Below, piece by piece: positions 22,701-30,826 of a stretch of DNA of 35,650 nt (positions are counted from its first letter, which is position 1; the number at the start of each line of letters is the position of its first letter). This DNA is from an uncultured Lachnospiraceae bacterium. GTDB lineage: Bacteria > Bacillota > Clostridia > Lachnospirales > Lachnospiraceae. The notes under the pieces are model-generated. The model saw only the letters and a list, made by a program, of their open reading frames with translations. It was not told where the DNA came from and searched no databases. Made by a program: the position numbers and the translations under genes. Location of the stretch: assembly GCA_910585005.1 (NCBI GenBank), contig CAJUCN010000024.1:1-35650 (forward strand), in the 5' to 3' direction.

Positions 22701-23780
22701 CTAAATACATTTTACTTTTCTGTATAATCGCAATAAATAAAAATATATCATCAGACATATTTTATTTGGTCTTTCAATCAAATAGCGAAGTTTCCAATTG
22801 AAGGTTTCAAAGTCATTCCAGTTGCACAACTTCATATATTTCCCAATCATGTCATCCTTTAAATATGCCATACATATATCAATAACCTCATTTCTTTTCA
22901 AAAGACTCTCTTCATGAAAAAAATATGTCAATTCCACTGTATAAAGCATTTTAACACAATGTACCCCCAATGCAGATACAAATTCTGCTTCATTAGCATG
23001 GTATTGGATTATAAATCTTTCAGCTTCCCTAATCACTTCTTTCCTTATTTCTGGCATATCAGGATTATATCTATGATTGATTGATCCACTATTAATTCTA
23101 TAATGATATCCTATATAATTCAAATAATAAGCACTACAAAGATGCTCAAAAAGATAAAGGCTAAATATATCATCTTGTTCTTTTCGGACTTTTTCAGGAA
23201 ATATAATATCATAATTAAGAATGTACTCACGCCTAATAATCTTACCCCATGGAGCGCCAGCTACCAAATGATACTTATTAGGAATATGTTTTAATATGCT
23301 AAGTTGAATTACCCTTAGATCACTCTTATCCAAGTAACAGGAATTTATCCTTTCAAAATATTCTGTCCTTCCATAATATTCATTTTCTCCACACCTTTGA
23401 AATAGAACAACTTCCACACCTCTATTTTCTATCTCCCAAAATAAACGCTCACAACAATCCAGTTCCATCCAATCATCCGGATCTACAAACATTAAATACT
23501 TCCCGGTCGCGTTCATCATCCCAATATTACGCGCAATAGCTACACCTTTATTCTGTTGATGAATTACTTTTATTCTACTGTCTGCTCTAGCATATTCATC
23601 ACAAAGAATACCACACCGATCAGGTGAACCATCATCAACAAGAAGGATTTCAATATCATTCATCGTCTGCTTTTGTAAACTATTAACACACTTCTTGAGA
23701 TACTCCTCTTGAATCCTATATATTGGTACAATTATGCTAATCTTCACCGATTTGTCCACTATGTACAAACTCTCTTTCAA
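22701..23780 (-). CDS. Family 2 glycosyltransferase (EpsJ-like)
   Basis: The 359-residue GT-A enzyme shows VKISIIVPIYRIQEEYLKKC, EILLVDDGSPDRCG, the HQQNKGVAIARNIGM loop and the DxD-type motif DPDDW, followed by a C-terminal domain ending in a basic amphipathic helix (IYFYLLRLYRKVKC). It should transfer one sugar during repeat-unit assembly. The reading frame starts with TTG 23780 after GAAGAGAAA; GTG codons a few residues later are alternative starts, since the conserved domain begins only at residue 12. Confidence 0.9.
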   Translation of the reverse strand: MKESLYIVDKSVKISIIVPIYRIQEEYLKKCVNSLQKQTMNDIEILLVDDGSPDRCGILCDEYARADSRIKVIHQQNKGVAIARNIGMMNATGKYLMFVDPDDWMELDCCERLFWEIENRGVEVVLFQRCGENEYYGRTEYFERINSCYLDKSDLRVIQLSILKHIPNKYHLVAGAPWGKIIRREYILNYDIIFPEKVRKEQDDIFSLYLFEHLCSAYYLNYIGYHYRINSGSINHRYNPDMPEIRKEVIREAERFIIQYHANEAEFVSALGVHCVKMLYTVELTYFFHEESLLKRNEVIDICMAYLKDDMIGKYMKLCNWNDFETFNWKLRYLIERPNKICLMIYFYLLRLYRKVKCI

Positions 23781-23811
23781 AGTTTCTCTTCATTTAAGAA
23801 AAAATCCACCG

Positions 23812-24843
23812 TCAATTCGTATATCCTTCAATCAATTCATACCACTGCTTTGCTGACTTTTCCCAACTATACTTGCTTAAAATTTTTTCCGGAGGAGCAA
23901 CCGGTTCCTGTAACAGATTATCCAAACAATAATCATACCTCATTGGATCAATATAATGAGCGCTGTCCTCATAGATCTCCGGAAGGGAAGACGAATTTGA
24001 AATAATAATGGGTGCCTCATTATATAATGCTTCCATGGGAGGGATGCCGAACCCTTCCATTAAAGACGGAAATAAAAAAGCTTTACAATTCTGATATAAA
24101 GCTTTCATCTCACCATCAGTTACAAAACCTGTGTAGAAAATATTTTCATTTTTTCCTTTGTAAAAACCAAATTTTTCATTATAAATTCCGCCTGCAATTA
24201 CAAAACAATTGTCTGGATTTTTATCAGCCACATTAAAAATCCATTTGATATTCTTGTTGTTTACTAATCGTCCAAGAAAAAAATAGTATGATTTCGGCAG
24301 CACATTTATCTTATCTAATACGTTTCCGTCTGGCTCTACATCTTTTAAATGTTGCCATCCATTAGGTATCACACTTATTCTTTCCTGTTTTAATGGCAAC
24401 TTATCCAGCATCGTTTGTTTGCTAAATTCTGATACAGTGACAATATGCATGGCAATAACAGAATCAATTATTGCTTTGAATTTCGCCTTCGCATTATACA
24501 TCCAAGTATTGTTATACATACCATAAAAAGCATATATATCATGCAATGTGATAATGGATTTCCTCCATAAAGTAAATCCATTTGTCAAATGTACATATAC
24601 TGCATTGTTTCTAAATAAATAAAAAAAAACCTTTAACCCCCAAGCCAACTTATTTGGAGCTTTTATCTCAACTATTTCTATATTATGTAAGCAAATAAGA
24701 CTCCTATATTCATGCCGGATCAACAACTCGTATTTTCCCGTTGGAACCAGTTTATCCAATTCTCGTAATATTTCCATTGCATACCGTTGAGCCCCATTAA
24801 ATTTTTTTGTTTTAATACAACTTCCATCAATCACGACTTTCAT
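23812..24843 (-). CDS. Family 4 glycosyltransferase
   Basis: The 343-residue GT-B enzyme has an N-terminal acceptor domain (FNGAQRYAMEILRELDK, IITLHDIYAFYGMYNN) and a C-terminal GT1/GT4 domain with YFFLGRLVNNKNIKWIFN and the E-x7-E motif EGFGIPPMEALYNEAPII that binds the nucleotide sugar. It should be a retaining transferase acting early or midway in EPS unit assembly. The start ATG 24843 has only a weak ribosome site. It lies 23 bp after the SDR gene. Confidence 0.92.
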   Translation of the reverse strand: MKVVIDGSCIKTKKFNGAQRYAMEILRELDKLVPTGKYELLIRHEYRSLICLHNIEIVEIKAPNKLAWGLKVFFYLFRNNAVYVHLTNGFTLWRKSIITLHDIYAFYGMYNNTWMYNAKAKFKAIIDSVIAMHIVTVSEFSKQTMLDKLPLKQERISVIPNGWQHLKDVEPDGNVLDKINVLPKSYYFFLGRLVNNKNIKWIFNVADKNPDNCFVIAGGIYNEKFGFYKGKNENIFYTGFVTDGEMKALYQNCKAFLFPSLMEGFGIPPMEALYNEAPIIISNSSSLPEIYEDSAHYIDPMRYDYCLDNLLQEPVAPPEKILSKYSWEKSAKQWYELIEGYTN

Positions 24844-24866
24844 CTTGCCAAACCTCTGTCATTACC

Positions 24867-25943
24867 TTATACACGTCTTATTAAATTCCGCATTTTTTTC
24901 ATCCCTTCATAAATAGATGTTCTTTCTTCCCATCCTAAATTTCTTAATTTTTCGTTATTCAGTACGGCGCATGTGGACTTGGAAAAACCTTTCCGCTCCG
25001 CATTAGATGCTGATGATCTAATCACTTTAACCTGAAATTCATCTCCTAATAATTGAGCCAACTCCTTTAATGTAATCACAGAATCCGTACCTGAAATATT
25101 ATATACTTCTTCATTATTTCCCTTCAATAATACTGTAAATATCCCACTCACACAATCCATTACATATATATATGAATACAATTGTTCTCCACTACTTTTC
25201 AACTCAATCTGTTCACCTTGTATTGCCCTGTTAAAAAACTGTGAAATAGCCTTAGAATCGTCTTTAAACATAGTAGCACCATAGACTCTTGCTAATCTCA
25301 TTATTTTAAATTTAACATTTTTATTAGCCGAAAAAGCATAACAAAGACTCTCTGAAACACGTTTTCCTTCTGGATATCCAGCTCTTAAAGATGCACAATT
25401 AATATATCCAAAATCATTTTCAGAAAAGTCTTTATTATTTTGAGTATTTTCTCCATATACTTCAACAGAAGAAAATAAAATAAATTCTGCCTTCTTCTCT
25501 TCTGCCATCATTAACAAATTATATGTCCCTACGACATTAGTAATGATCGTCCCTATTGGATCCTCCGCATATTGAATGGGATGAGTATTACTTGCTGCAT
25601 GAAAAATGTAATCTACAGATCCAGATATCAAAAATTTTTGTGTTACATCCTTAGAAAAATAAATAAAATTATCGTTGTTCCAATACTTCTCAAATATATC
25701 ACGAGCTTTTTTCTCATCCCTGCTTATTACAATTATTTTTATATAAACTGAATTTTTCTTGCAAAGGCTCATAAGAAAATCAACAATTACCCGCCCAATA
25801 GCACCTGTTCCTCCTGTAATCAATATACATTTATTATATAATTTTTCATAAGGTAACTTTAAATTAATAAGTTCATTAATTTCCTGACTATATATTTGTT
25901 CCGTTATGTCATAATAATTTTTTATCATTTTACCCGTTTTCAT
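24867..25943 (-). CDS. NAD(P)-dependent epimerase/dehydratase (extended SDR)
   Basis: The 358-residue protein has the Rossmann motif ITGGTGAIG, FHAASNTHP, the active-site SSVEVYGE, and YPEGK as the Y-x3-K catalytic pair. It should reduce, oxidise or epimerise a sugar nucleotide or CDP-linked product. Its ATG overlaps the IspD-like cytidylyltransferase stop as ATGA. This pairing suggests that it acts on the same precursor. In Haemophilus influenzae the capsule enzyme Bcs1 fuses a cytidylyltransferase and an SDR reductase to make CDP-ribitol; whether this pair does the same is inference, and this SDR is of the larger, extended type. Confidence 0.88.
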   Translation of the reverse strand: MKTGKMIKNYYDITEQIYSQEINELINLKLPYEKLYNKCILITGGTGAIGRVIVDFLMSLCKKNSVYIKIIVISRDEKKARDIFEKYWNNDNFIYFSKDVTQKFLISGSVDYIFHAASNTHPIQYAEDPIGTIITNVVGTYNLLMMAEEKKAEFILFSSVEVYGENTQNNKDFSENDFGYINCASLRAGYPEGKRVSESLCYAFSANKNVKFKIMRLARVYGATMFKDDSKAISQFFNRAIQGEQIELKSSGEQLYSYIYVMDCVSGIFTVLLKGNNEEVYNISGTDSVITLKELAQLLGDEFQVKVIRSSASNAERKGFSKSTCAVLNNEKLRNLGWEERTSIYEGMKKMRNLIRRV

Positions 25944-26638
25944 TCCTTACAATTATTAACATAAGCTTCAAATGTTTCTACGTCATCAATAGTTGTAATC
26001 TTCAAATTCTTTTCTGAACCTTTAGAAAAATAGATCTTTTTCCCCAATTTTTGCATTAACACACAAGTTGCTGCCGTATTCTCTATTTCTAGTTTCTTTG
26101 CCATTTGGTGTGCATCTATTAAATCCTTTAAACAATATGTATGGGGAGTCTGTGTTCTGAATAATTTTTCCCGGGGATATGTAATCTCTGAATCCAAACC
26201 ATTTTCACTTTGGAATATTGCCTCAACACAAGGTATCGCAGCAACTGCACTGCCATATTTCTCATATGTTGCAAAACTGTCTGCAATAATTTCTTGCGAA
26301 ATCATTGGCCTATTCCCATCATGAATCATAATTACATCATTTTCGTCATGATATTTCTGTATCGCATTCAATCCACACAAAATAGATTCCTGTCCGGTTT
26401 TTCCCCCATCAACAATATACTTTAATTTTGAAATATGATATTGTTTCGCAAATTCCCACAAAACATCCTTCCAATCATTTAAGGATACTAACACGATCTC
26501 ATCTATCAACGGAGAACTTTGAACCTTCTCTAGCGTATATAAAATAACAGGTTTATTTTTTACACGCAGAAATTGTTTGGGTACGTTCTGTTGCATCCGA
26601 CTACCTTTTCCTGCTGCTGTTAATAATGCAATTCTCAT
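25940..26638 (-). CDS. IspD/TarI-like cytidylyltransferase
   Basis: The 232-residue protein has the CTP-binding LLTAAGKGSRMQQNVPKQFL, VDGGKTGQESILCGLNAI, IHDGNRPMIS and the substrate-loop TQTPHTY. Members make CDP-methylerythritol (IspD) or CDP-ribitol and related CDP-polyols (TarI). Location in an EPS operon next to an SDR and a LicD protein favours a CDP-polyol role. ATG 26638 follows GAGGG by 5 nt; a TTG at 26650 is on top of that site. It lies 36 bp after the licD-like gene and overlaps the SDR gene. Confidence 0.9.
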   Translation of the reverse strand: MRIALLTAAGKGSRMQQNVPKQFLRVKNKPVILYTLEKVQSSPLIDEIVLVSLNDWKDVLWEFAKQYHISKLKYIVDGGKTGQESILCGLNAIQKYHDENDVIMIHDGNRPMISQEIIADSFATYEKYGSAVAAIPCVEAIFQSENGLDSEITYPREKLFRTQTPHTYCLKDLIDAHQMAKKLEIENTAATCVLMQKLGKKIYFSKGSEKNLKITTIDDVETFEAYVNNCKE

Positions 26639-26674
26639 CTTTACCCTCAAGTCTTATTATTTTAATTAATCCAT

Positions 26675-27547
26675 TTATAAATTACATTTCTTCTCACACT
26701 CAACTATTTGCATCGGATGCAAAATCCTATTTTCTTTTGGTGGAAGCGTCATATAATTTCCATATAACTGCTTCAAAACATAATCATAATCTTGAGGTCC
26801 CCATAATAATAAATTTTCAAATTTATATTTTTTTAGGGACATATATATTTCTTTGGGAAAAATTTCTTTTGATAATTTTACTCCCATAAAACTCATTATC
26901 TTGTCTGATTCTTCTAAATCGATAGATCTTAAATTTTTATCTATTTTATTTATCCATTTCTCCTTATCAAAATGAATTATCTTTTGCAATAGAAATAACA
27001 ATTTCAATAACGCTTTTTGCCAGACAGCTCTATCCTTTCTTTCCATGTTAATCTTGTCATAATTTGCCATATGATAACAAAATCTATAAAACAATAACCT
27101 TAAGTAGGTTATTATTTCTTTAAAAAATCCTCTTGGCAATCCATCATAAGGAAATATATCTATCCAAACATATTCCTCGCGTTTATCTATGCTGCCAAGA
27201 CGCCTGACTTTGTATCTTGTATCAACAATATGAGAAAAATAATAATGATGACTTTTACAGTTTTTATAAGTCTGTATTTTGTATGGATATGTAAGTTCCT
27301 TCTCTGCAATTTCAAGAAATTTTTCATAGTCTTTCCGATACATTCCAATGTCAACATCGTCATCCCATGGAATAAAGCCTTTGTGTCTTACTGCACCTAA
27401 AAATGTACCTCCTGCCATAAAATATTTAAGATGACACTTATCACATATCCGCACAAATTCCACTAACATATCTAACTCTGCTTTTTGCAAAAATAGAGTT
27501 TTGTCCGATTTTACTGATTCTGCTCTAACGTCTTCTTGTATTTCCAT
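26675..27547 (-). CDS. LicD-family phosphotransferase
   Basis: LicD-type enzymes transfer a phospho-alcohol group such as phosphocholine or ribitol-phosphate from a CDP donor to a glycan. The 290-residue protein has the family signature YFMAGGTFLGAVRHKGFIPW followed by DDDVDIGMYRKDY, the metal site, and EYVWIDIFPYDG. The human relatives fukutin and FKRP use CDP-ribitol made by an IspD homologue, the same pairing as here. ATG 27547 follows AGGGGA by 5 nt; a GTG at 27562 after GGAGAG is also possible. The gene is the first of the AT-rich block. Confidence 0.9.
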   Translation of the reverse strand: MEIQEDVRAESVKSDKTLFLQKAELDMLVEFVRICDKCHLKYFMAGGTFLGAVRHKGFIPWDDDVDIGMYRKDYEKFLEIAEKELTYPYKIQTYKNCKSHHYYFSHIVDTRYKVRRLGSIDKREEYVWIDIFPYDGLPRGFFKEIITYLRLLFYRFCYHMANYDKINMERKDRAVWQKALLKLLFLLQKIIHFDKEKWINKIDKNLRSIDLEESDKIMSFMGVKLSKEIFPKEIYMSLKKYKFENLLLWGPQDYDYVLKQLYGNYMTLPPKENRILHPMQIVECEKKCNL

Positions 27548-27605
27548 TAATTCCCCTGCCACGATTACTCTCCATCATTCACTCATTATACCTCTATGTC
27601 TTTCC

Positions 27606-28319
27606 CTAATACGCTCCCTCCCTGTCAAACACTGCCGGTACCGTCTTAACAATGATTTTAATATCTGTCCACAAGCTCATATCCTCAATATAATCCAGAT
27701 CCATCTCTACCCAGTCCTTCCACTTGATGTTGGCCCTTCCTCCTACCTGCCAGTAACAGGTAAGCCCTGGCTGGACTACAAGCCGCTGCTGCTCATAAGC
27801 GCTGCACTCTTCCATTTGAAAGGTCAAAATCGGCCTTGGCCCGACGATGCTCATATCTCCCTTGATAATATTGATCAACTGGGGAAGTTCATCAATGGAA
27901 TATTTCCTGATCCATTTGCCTACCCTGGTGATCCGTGGATCCTTTCTGATCTTGAAAGCATGCCCTGTCTGCTCATTGTCTTTCATCATTGCAGATAATT
28001 TAGCATCTGCATCCACGCACATACTACGGAATTTGTAAATTTCAAAAGGCTTCATATCCTTTCCGGCCCTATACTGTTTAAACAGGACCGGGCCGCCGTC
28101 TTCAAGCTTAATCGCTATCGCAGTAACCAAAAATACCGGAGACAGACAAACGAGCGCCACCATAGACAGCAAAACATCCATGGCCCTCTTTATCCTTACA
28201 TAAACAGGGCTTTTTCTCTGGTATACTTCCTGTATACGGCATCTGTCAGGATTTCGTTTTCTAATCTGTAATACTGTCTCTTTCGCAGCATTAGGATTCA
28301 GCATAATATTTTCACTCAT
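27606..28319 (-). CDS. Initiating sugar-phosphate transferase (undecaprenyl-phosphate, WbaP/CpsE type)
   Basis: The 237-residue monotopic phosphoglycosyl transferase loads the first sugar-phosphate on undecaprenyl phosphate. It has the re-entrant hydrophobic helix KRAMDVLLSMVALVCLSPVF, VLFKQYRAGKDMKPFEIYKF, the catalytic SIDELPQLINIIKGDMSIVG with PRP following, and LTCYWQVGGR. Polyprenol N-terminal helices of the long form are absent, so it is the short type. Its ATG overlaps the upstream stop as ATGA. It is the last gene of the host-like front half of the operon. Confidence 0.95.
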   Translation of the reverse strand: MSENIMLNPNAAKETVLQIRKRNPDRCRIQEVYQRKSPVYVRIKRAMDVLLSMVALVCLSPVFLVTAIAIKLEDGGPVLFKQYRAGKDMKPFEIYKFRSMCVDADAKLSAMMKDNEQTGHAFKIRKDPRITRVGKWIRKYSIDELPQLINIIKGDMSIVGPRPILTFQMEECSAYEQQRLVVQPGLTCYWQVGGRANIKWKDWVEMDLDYIEDMSLWTDIKIIVKTVPAVFDREGAY

Positions 28320-28942
28320 CTTGTCACTTCTTCGTCCACAGTCGCTTCGTTAACCACTGGCAGCTCAATAAATACCAAAGTTCCTAACGATGTCATATCC
28401 ACAACCACATGGTCATCCCTGATTTCTGCAATAGACAGCTCAACCCACTGCCCTTCAACCAACTGGTAAACTTTAATATTTTGTCCGGTCTTAATGCCTT
28501 TCAGATAAAAGTTTACTGTTGCCGTCTCAAATTTTCTAATAGATGCATCGATCTGGGCTACATTTAAAATCTTGCCGCTTAAGTCAGCCGCATGCGTTTT
28601 AGCGGAATCAACGCTTTCACGCTTTGCTTTCAATACGGCAAATGTCTGGTTACTTGGCGCGCCGTTAATAACCACATGGCCCCCCTGGCCAAGAGGTACG
28701 ACTTCATCAAGTCCTGCCACTTCCGTTATGGCATTGTTCATGTATTCACCAACGGTCTTATTCTCATTTGCCGCCGCTTTCGCTATAGTCTGGGAAACAG
28801 ACGATGCCGTAACGGCAGATACCTCCGCTGCATCCGGCGTGGATGCCGTACTGTATGAATCCGCCGATGGGCTTGTCGCCGCCAGAACCGGCATAGAAAA
28901 TACCATTGCCCCTACCAGTGTCATTGCTAATAATTTTTTCAT
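28316..28942 (-). CDS. Secreted protein of unknown function in the EPS operon
   Basis: The 208-residue protein starts with a clear signal peptide (MKKLLAMTLVGAMVFSMPVL, predicted cut after VLA) and has no further membrane segment. The mature part has an Ala/Ser-rich start and a beta-rich C-terminus (TVNFYLKGIKTGQNIKVYQL, VVVDMTSLGTLVFIELP). No domain was recognised. ATG 28942 follows AAGGAGG by 8 nt; a TTG two codons earlier is too close. Overlap with the initiating transferase (ATGA) and the neighbouring sortase-like gene suggest a surface role linked to polysaccharide export. Confidence 0.8.
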   Translation of the reverse strand: MKKLLAMTLVGAMVFSMPVLAATSPSADSYSTASTPDAAEVSAVTASSVSQTIAKAAANENKTVGEYMNNAITEVAGLDEVVPLGQGGHVVINGAPSNQTFAVLKAKRESVDSAKTHAADLSGKILNVAQIDASIRKFETATVNFYLKGIKTGQNIKVYQLVEGQWVELSIAEIRDDHVVVDMTSLGTLVFIELPVVNEATVDEEVTR

Positions 28943-28987
28943 TTTCAATTCCTCCTTTTCCGGTGTCCGGATATTCTTTTCTATATT

Positions 28988-29821
28988 CTATTCTGCAACA
29001 ATTCTGTCAATTGTTCCTGCCGCATCCTGGGTCAGTATTCCAATAACCACAAACTGCCTCTCATCCGTCTCCTGCCTGTGTGTAGTCAAAGTAATCAAAA
29101 AATGATAGGGCGTTGCGCCTTCCCAACCATCCCGCAAGTTCATCGTCATGTCCCGAATGCCATACAGATCGTCTAAAAACTGTGCACAGCCATCCAGATA
29201 AGTAAAATCATAACTACGCAGCAGGCTTGTGTTTTCTCTTTCATAGGCGGCAAAGATCTCATAGGTCAATACATTGCCCTCCAAATATATGTATATCTTC
29301 TCATGTTCCCCGAAAAAATCCGGATCTGCAAACTGATAAAGTTCTGCAAATGCGCCCGTTCCATCCTTCCCGCTCTTCCCATGAAGCACGGTGTTGAAAT
29401 CACACATATTTTTCAAATTGGCAAGCTCTATGTAGACTGCCCCAGCCTCATCCGCCTGACCATATGCATTGTGGCTCTCGTAAAAATCATCCGCCTCTTC
29501 ACTTTGCAGCACCGGATAATCTATTGTAGTCCCGGGCACATGAATCCATGCAAAAATATCCGGATTTTCTTTTTGCAGTGCGGAAAAATCTATCTGTGCA
29601 TCTAAAGCGCTCTCATTGGCAATTCCATTTGCCTGCCCCTCCGCTTCCAAAGACTCCTTATCTGCCGTCTGTCCTTCCACTGCCTGATCCGTAAGATCTG
29701 TACGCTGTTCCTCTGCCCGGTCTGCTTCTCCTGCATTTTCCTGACAGCCAGTCAGAAAAAAAAGGGCAAGCAGGATAAAACTTCCTATGAAATTCTTTTT
29801 CCATTTACTGTACTTTTTCAT
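28988..29821 (-). CDS. Sortase-B-like lipoprotein lacking the catalytic Cys and His
   Basis: The 277-residue product has a lipoprotein signal (lipobox LTGC, C26), an acidic linker (30-75) and a class B sortase fold: NPDIFAWIHVPGTTIDYPVL, FNTVLHGKSGKDGTGAFAEL, YEIFAAYE and FLITLTTHRQETDERQFVVI. The usual catalytic TLxTC reads TLTTH (H248 instead of Cys), and the usual YGH reads HGK (K149 instead of His); only the Arg (R255) is kept. It therefore should not perform Cys-based transpeptidation. It may be a structural or binding protein for the EPS machinery. It overlaps the LCP gene end by 17 bp. Fold call is firm, function is not. Confidence 0.85.
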   Translation of the reverse strand: MKKYSKWKKNFIGSFILLALFFLTGCQENAGEADRAEEQRTDLTDQAVEGQTADKESLEAEGQANGIANESALDAQIDFSALQKENPDIFAWIHVPGTTIDYPVLQSEEADDFYESHNAYGQADEAGAVYIELANLKNMCDFNTVLHGKSGKDGTGAFAELYQFADPDFFGEHEKIYIYLEGNVLTYEIFAAYERENTSLLRSYDFTYLDGCAQFLDDLYGIRDMTMNLRDGWEGATPYHFLITLTTHRQETDERQFVVIGILTQDAAGTIDRIVAE

Positions 29822-30809
29822 AAAATATATCCAATATCATTCCAAACATGGCATCTTCATCGGGATAAAACTCTTCATACTGATCCCCCATAACGGTTTT
29901 TCCCGGCAGCATGTAAAAATCATCTCCGGTAAACCTATAATCCGCCAAAATAGGAGCCAGATAAGCTGCCTCATCTAAAGAAACATCCGTAACCATCCAA
30001 GGCTTAACTGCCTGATACAAATCTATCACAACAGAAAGATCCTTATGCACTGCCTGTTTTGCTGCCTCAATAAAGCCATTTAAGTATGTCTTTTGTCTTT
30101 CAAGGCGCATATCCGCCGAACCGAAAACGTTAGTATCCCGGTACTTTACATACCAAAAGGCATTCTCACCCATTAAATGTAATCTGTTCCCTTCCACGAA
30201 ATCCTCATTAAGCCCATCCAGATCCGCCGGGACTATCACATCGACACCGCCCACCGCGTCATTGATCGTAGCAACAGCGCTCATATTGATGGCCGCATAT
30301 CCATGTATGGGCAGTTGATAAAAAAGATTTCCCACCGCTTTTCGTTGATATCCGCAGCTCTCCTCCATCCCATTGCCGAAACCATGTTGTATGGCAATCT
30401 GTGCTTTTACCGTAGATACATATTCTCCCTGATCGTCGTAAATATCTACATCTGTCATAGTATTCCTGTTGATTCCAACTACCTTGATACTCTTATCCTT
30501 CGGATTTAAAACCAACAAAAACAGGGCATCCGCCTGGCCGCCGTCTGTTCCCTGCGCTACTTCTTCCACATCCCTTTGTTTGTCTATACCCATGATCAAA
30601 AATGTCAGGATTTCTTCATTATATGTATAAATTTCCCCCTGATATTTGACCCAGCCCTCCTGCCAGTTTTCCGTTTCCTCCTCTGTCAGGATTTCCTCTT
30701 CCATTGTGGACTGTAAGATGGGCTGCTGTGTTGCAGTTCTTTGGTACAAACGGTTCTTTCCCACTGCCCTGATGATCCCCACGCTGCCAAAAAACAGTCC
30801 AAAAACCAC
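29805..30809 (-). CDS. LytR-CpsA-Psr (LCP) family protein, start uncertain
   Basis: LCP enzymes transfer lipid-linked polysaccharides to peptidoglycan. Visible motifs are FLIMGIDKQ, GGQADALFLLVLNPKDKSIK, VGINRNTMTDV and the RLERQKTYL arginine motif, followed by the C-terminal domain. The only usable start is GTG 30809 after GCAGGA, which cuts the expected N-terminal anchor. The frame stays open upstream to about 30875 and there encodes RKKNHKWRYLLAAGIIG, exactly the missing basic and membrane part, but with no start codon. That part overlaps the kinase gene end and contains an A9 run (30850-30858). A slippage or sequencing effect is possible. Confidence 0.88.
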   Translation of the reverse strand: MVFGLFFGSVGIIRAVGKNRLYQRTATQQPILQSTMEEEILTEEETENWQEGWVKYQGEIYTYNEEILTFLIMGIDKQRDVEEVAQGTDGGQADALFLLVLNPKDKSIKVVGINRNTMTDVDIYDDQGEYVSTVKAQIAIQHGFGNGMEESCGYQRKAVGNLFYQLPIHGYAAINMSAVATINDAVGGVDVIVPADLDGLNEDFVEGNRLHLMGENAFWYVKYRDTNVFGSADMRLERQKTYLNGFIEAAKQAVHKDLSVVIDLYQAVKPWMVTDVSLDEAAYLAPILADYRFTGDDFYMLPGKTVMGDQYEEFYPDEDAMFGMILDIFYEKVQ

Positions 30810-30826
30810 GCCGATAATTCCTGCTG

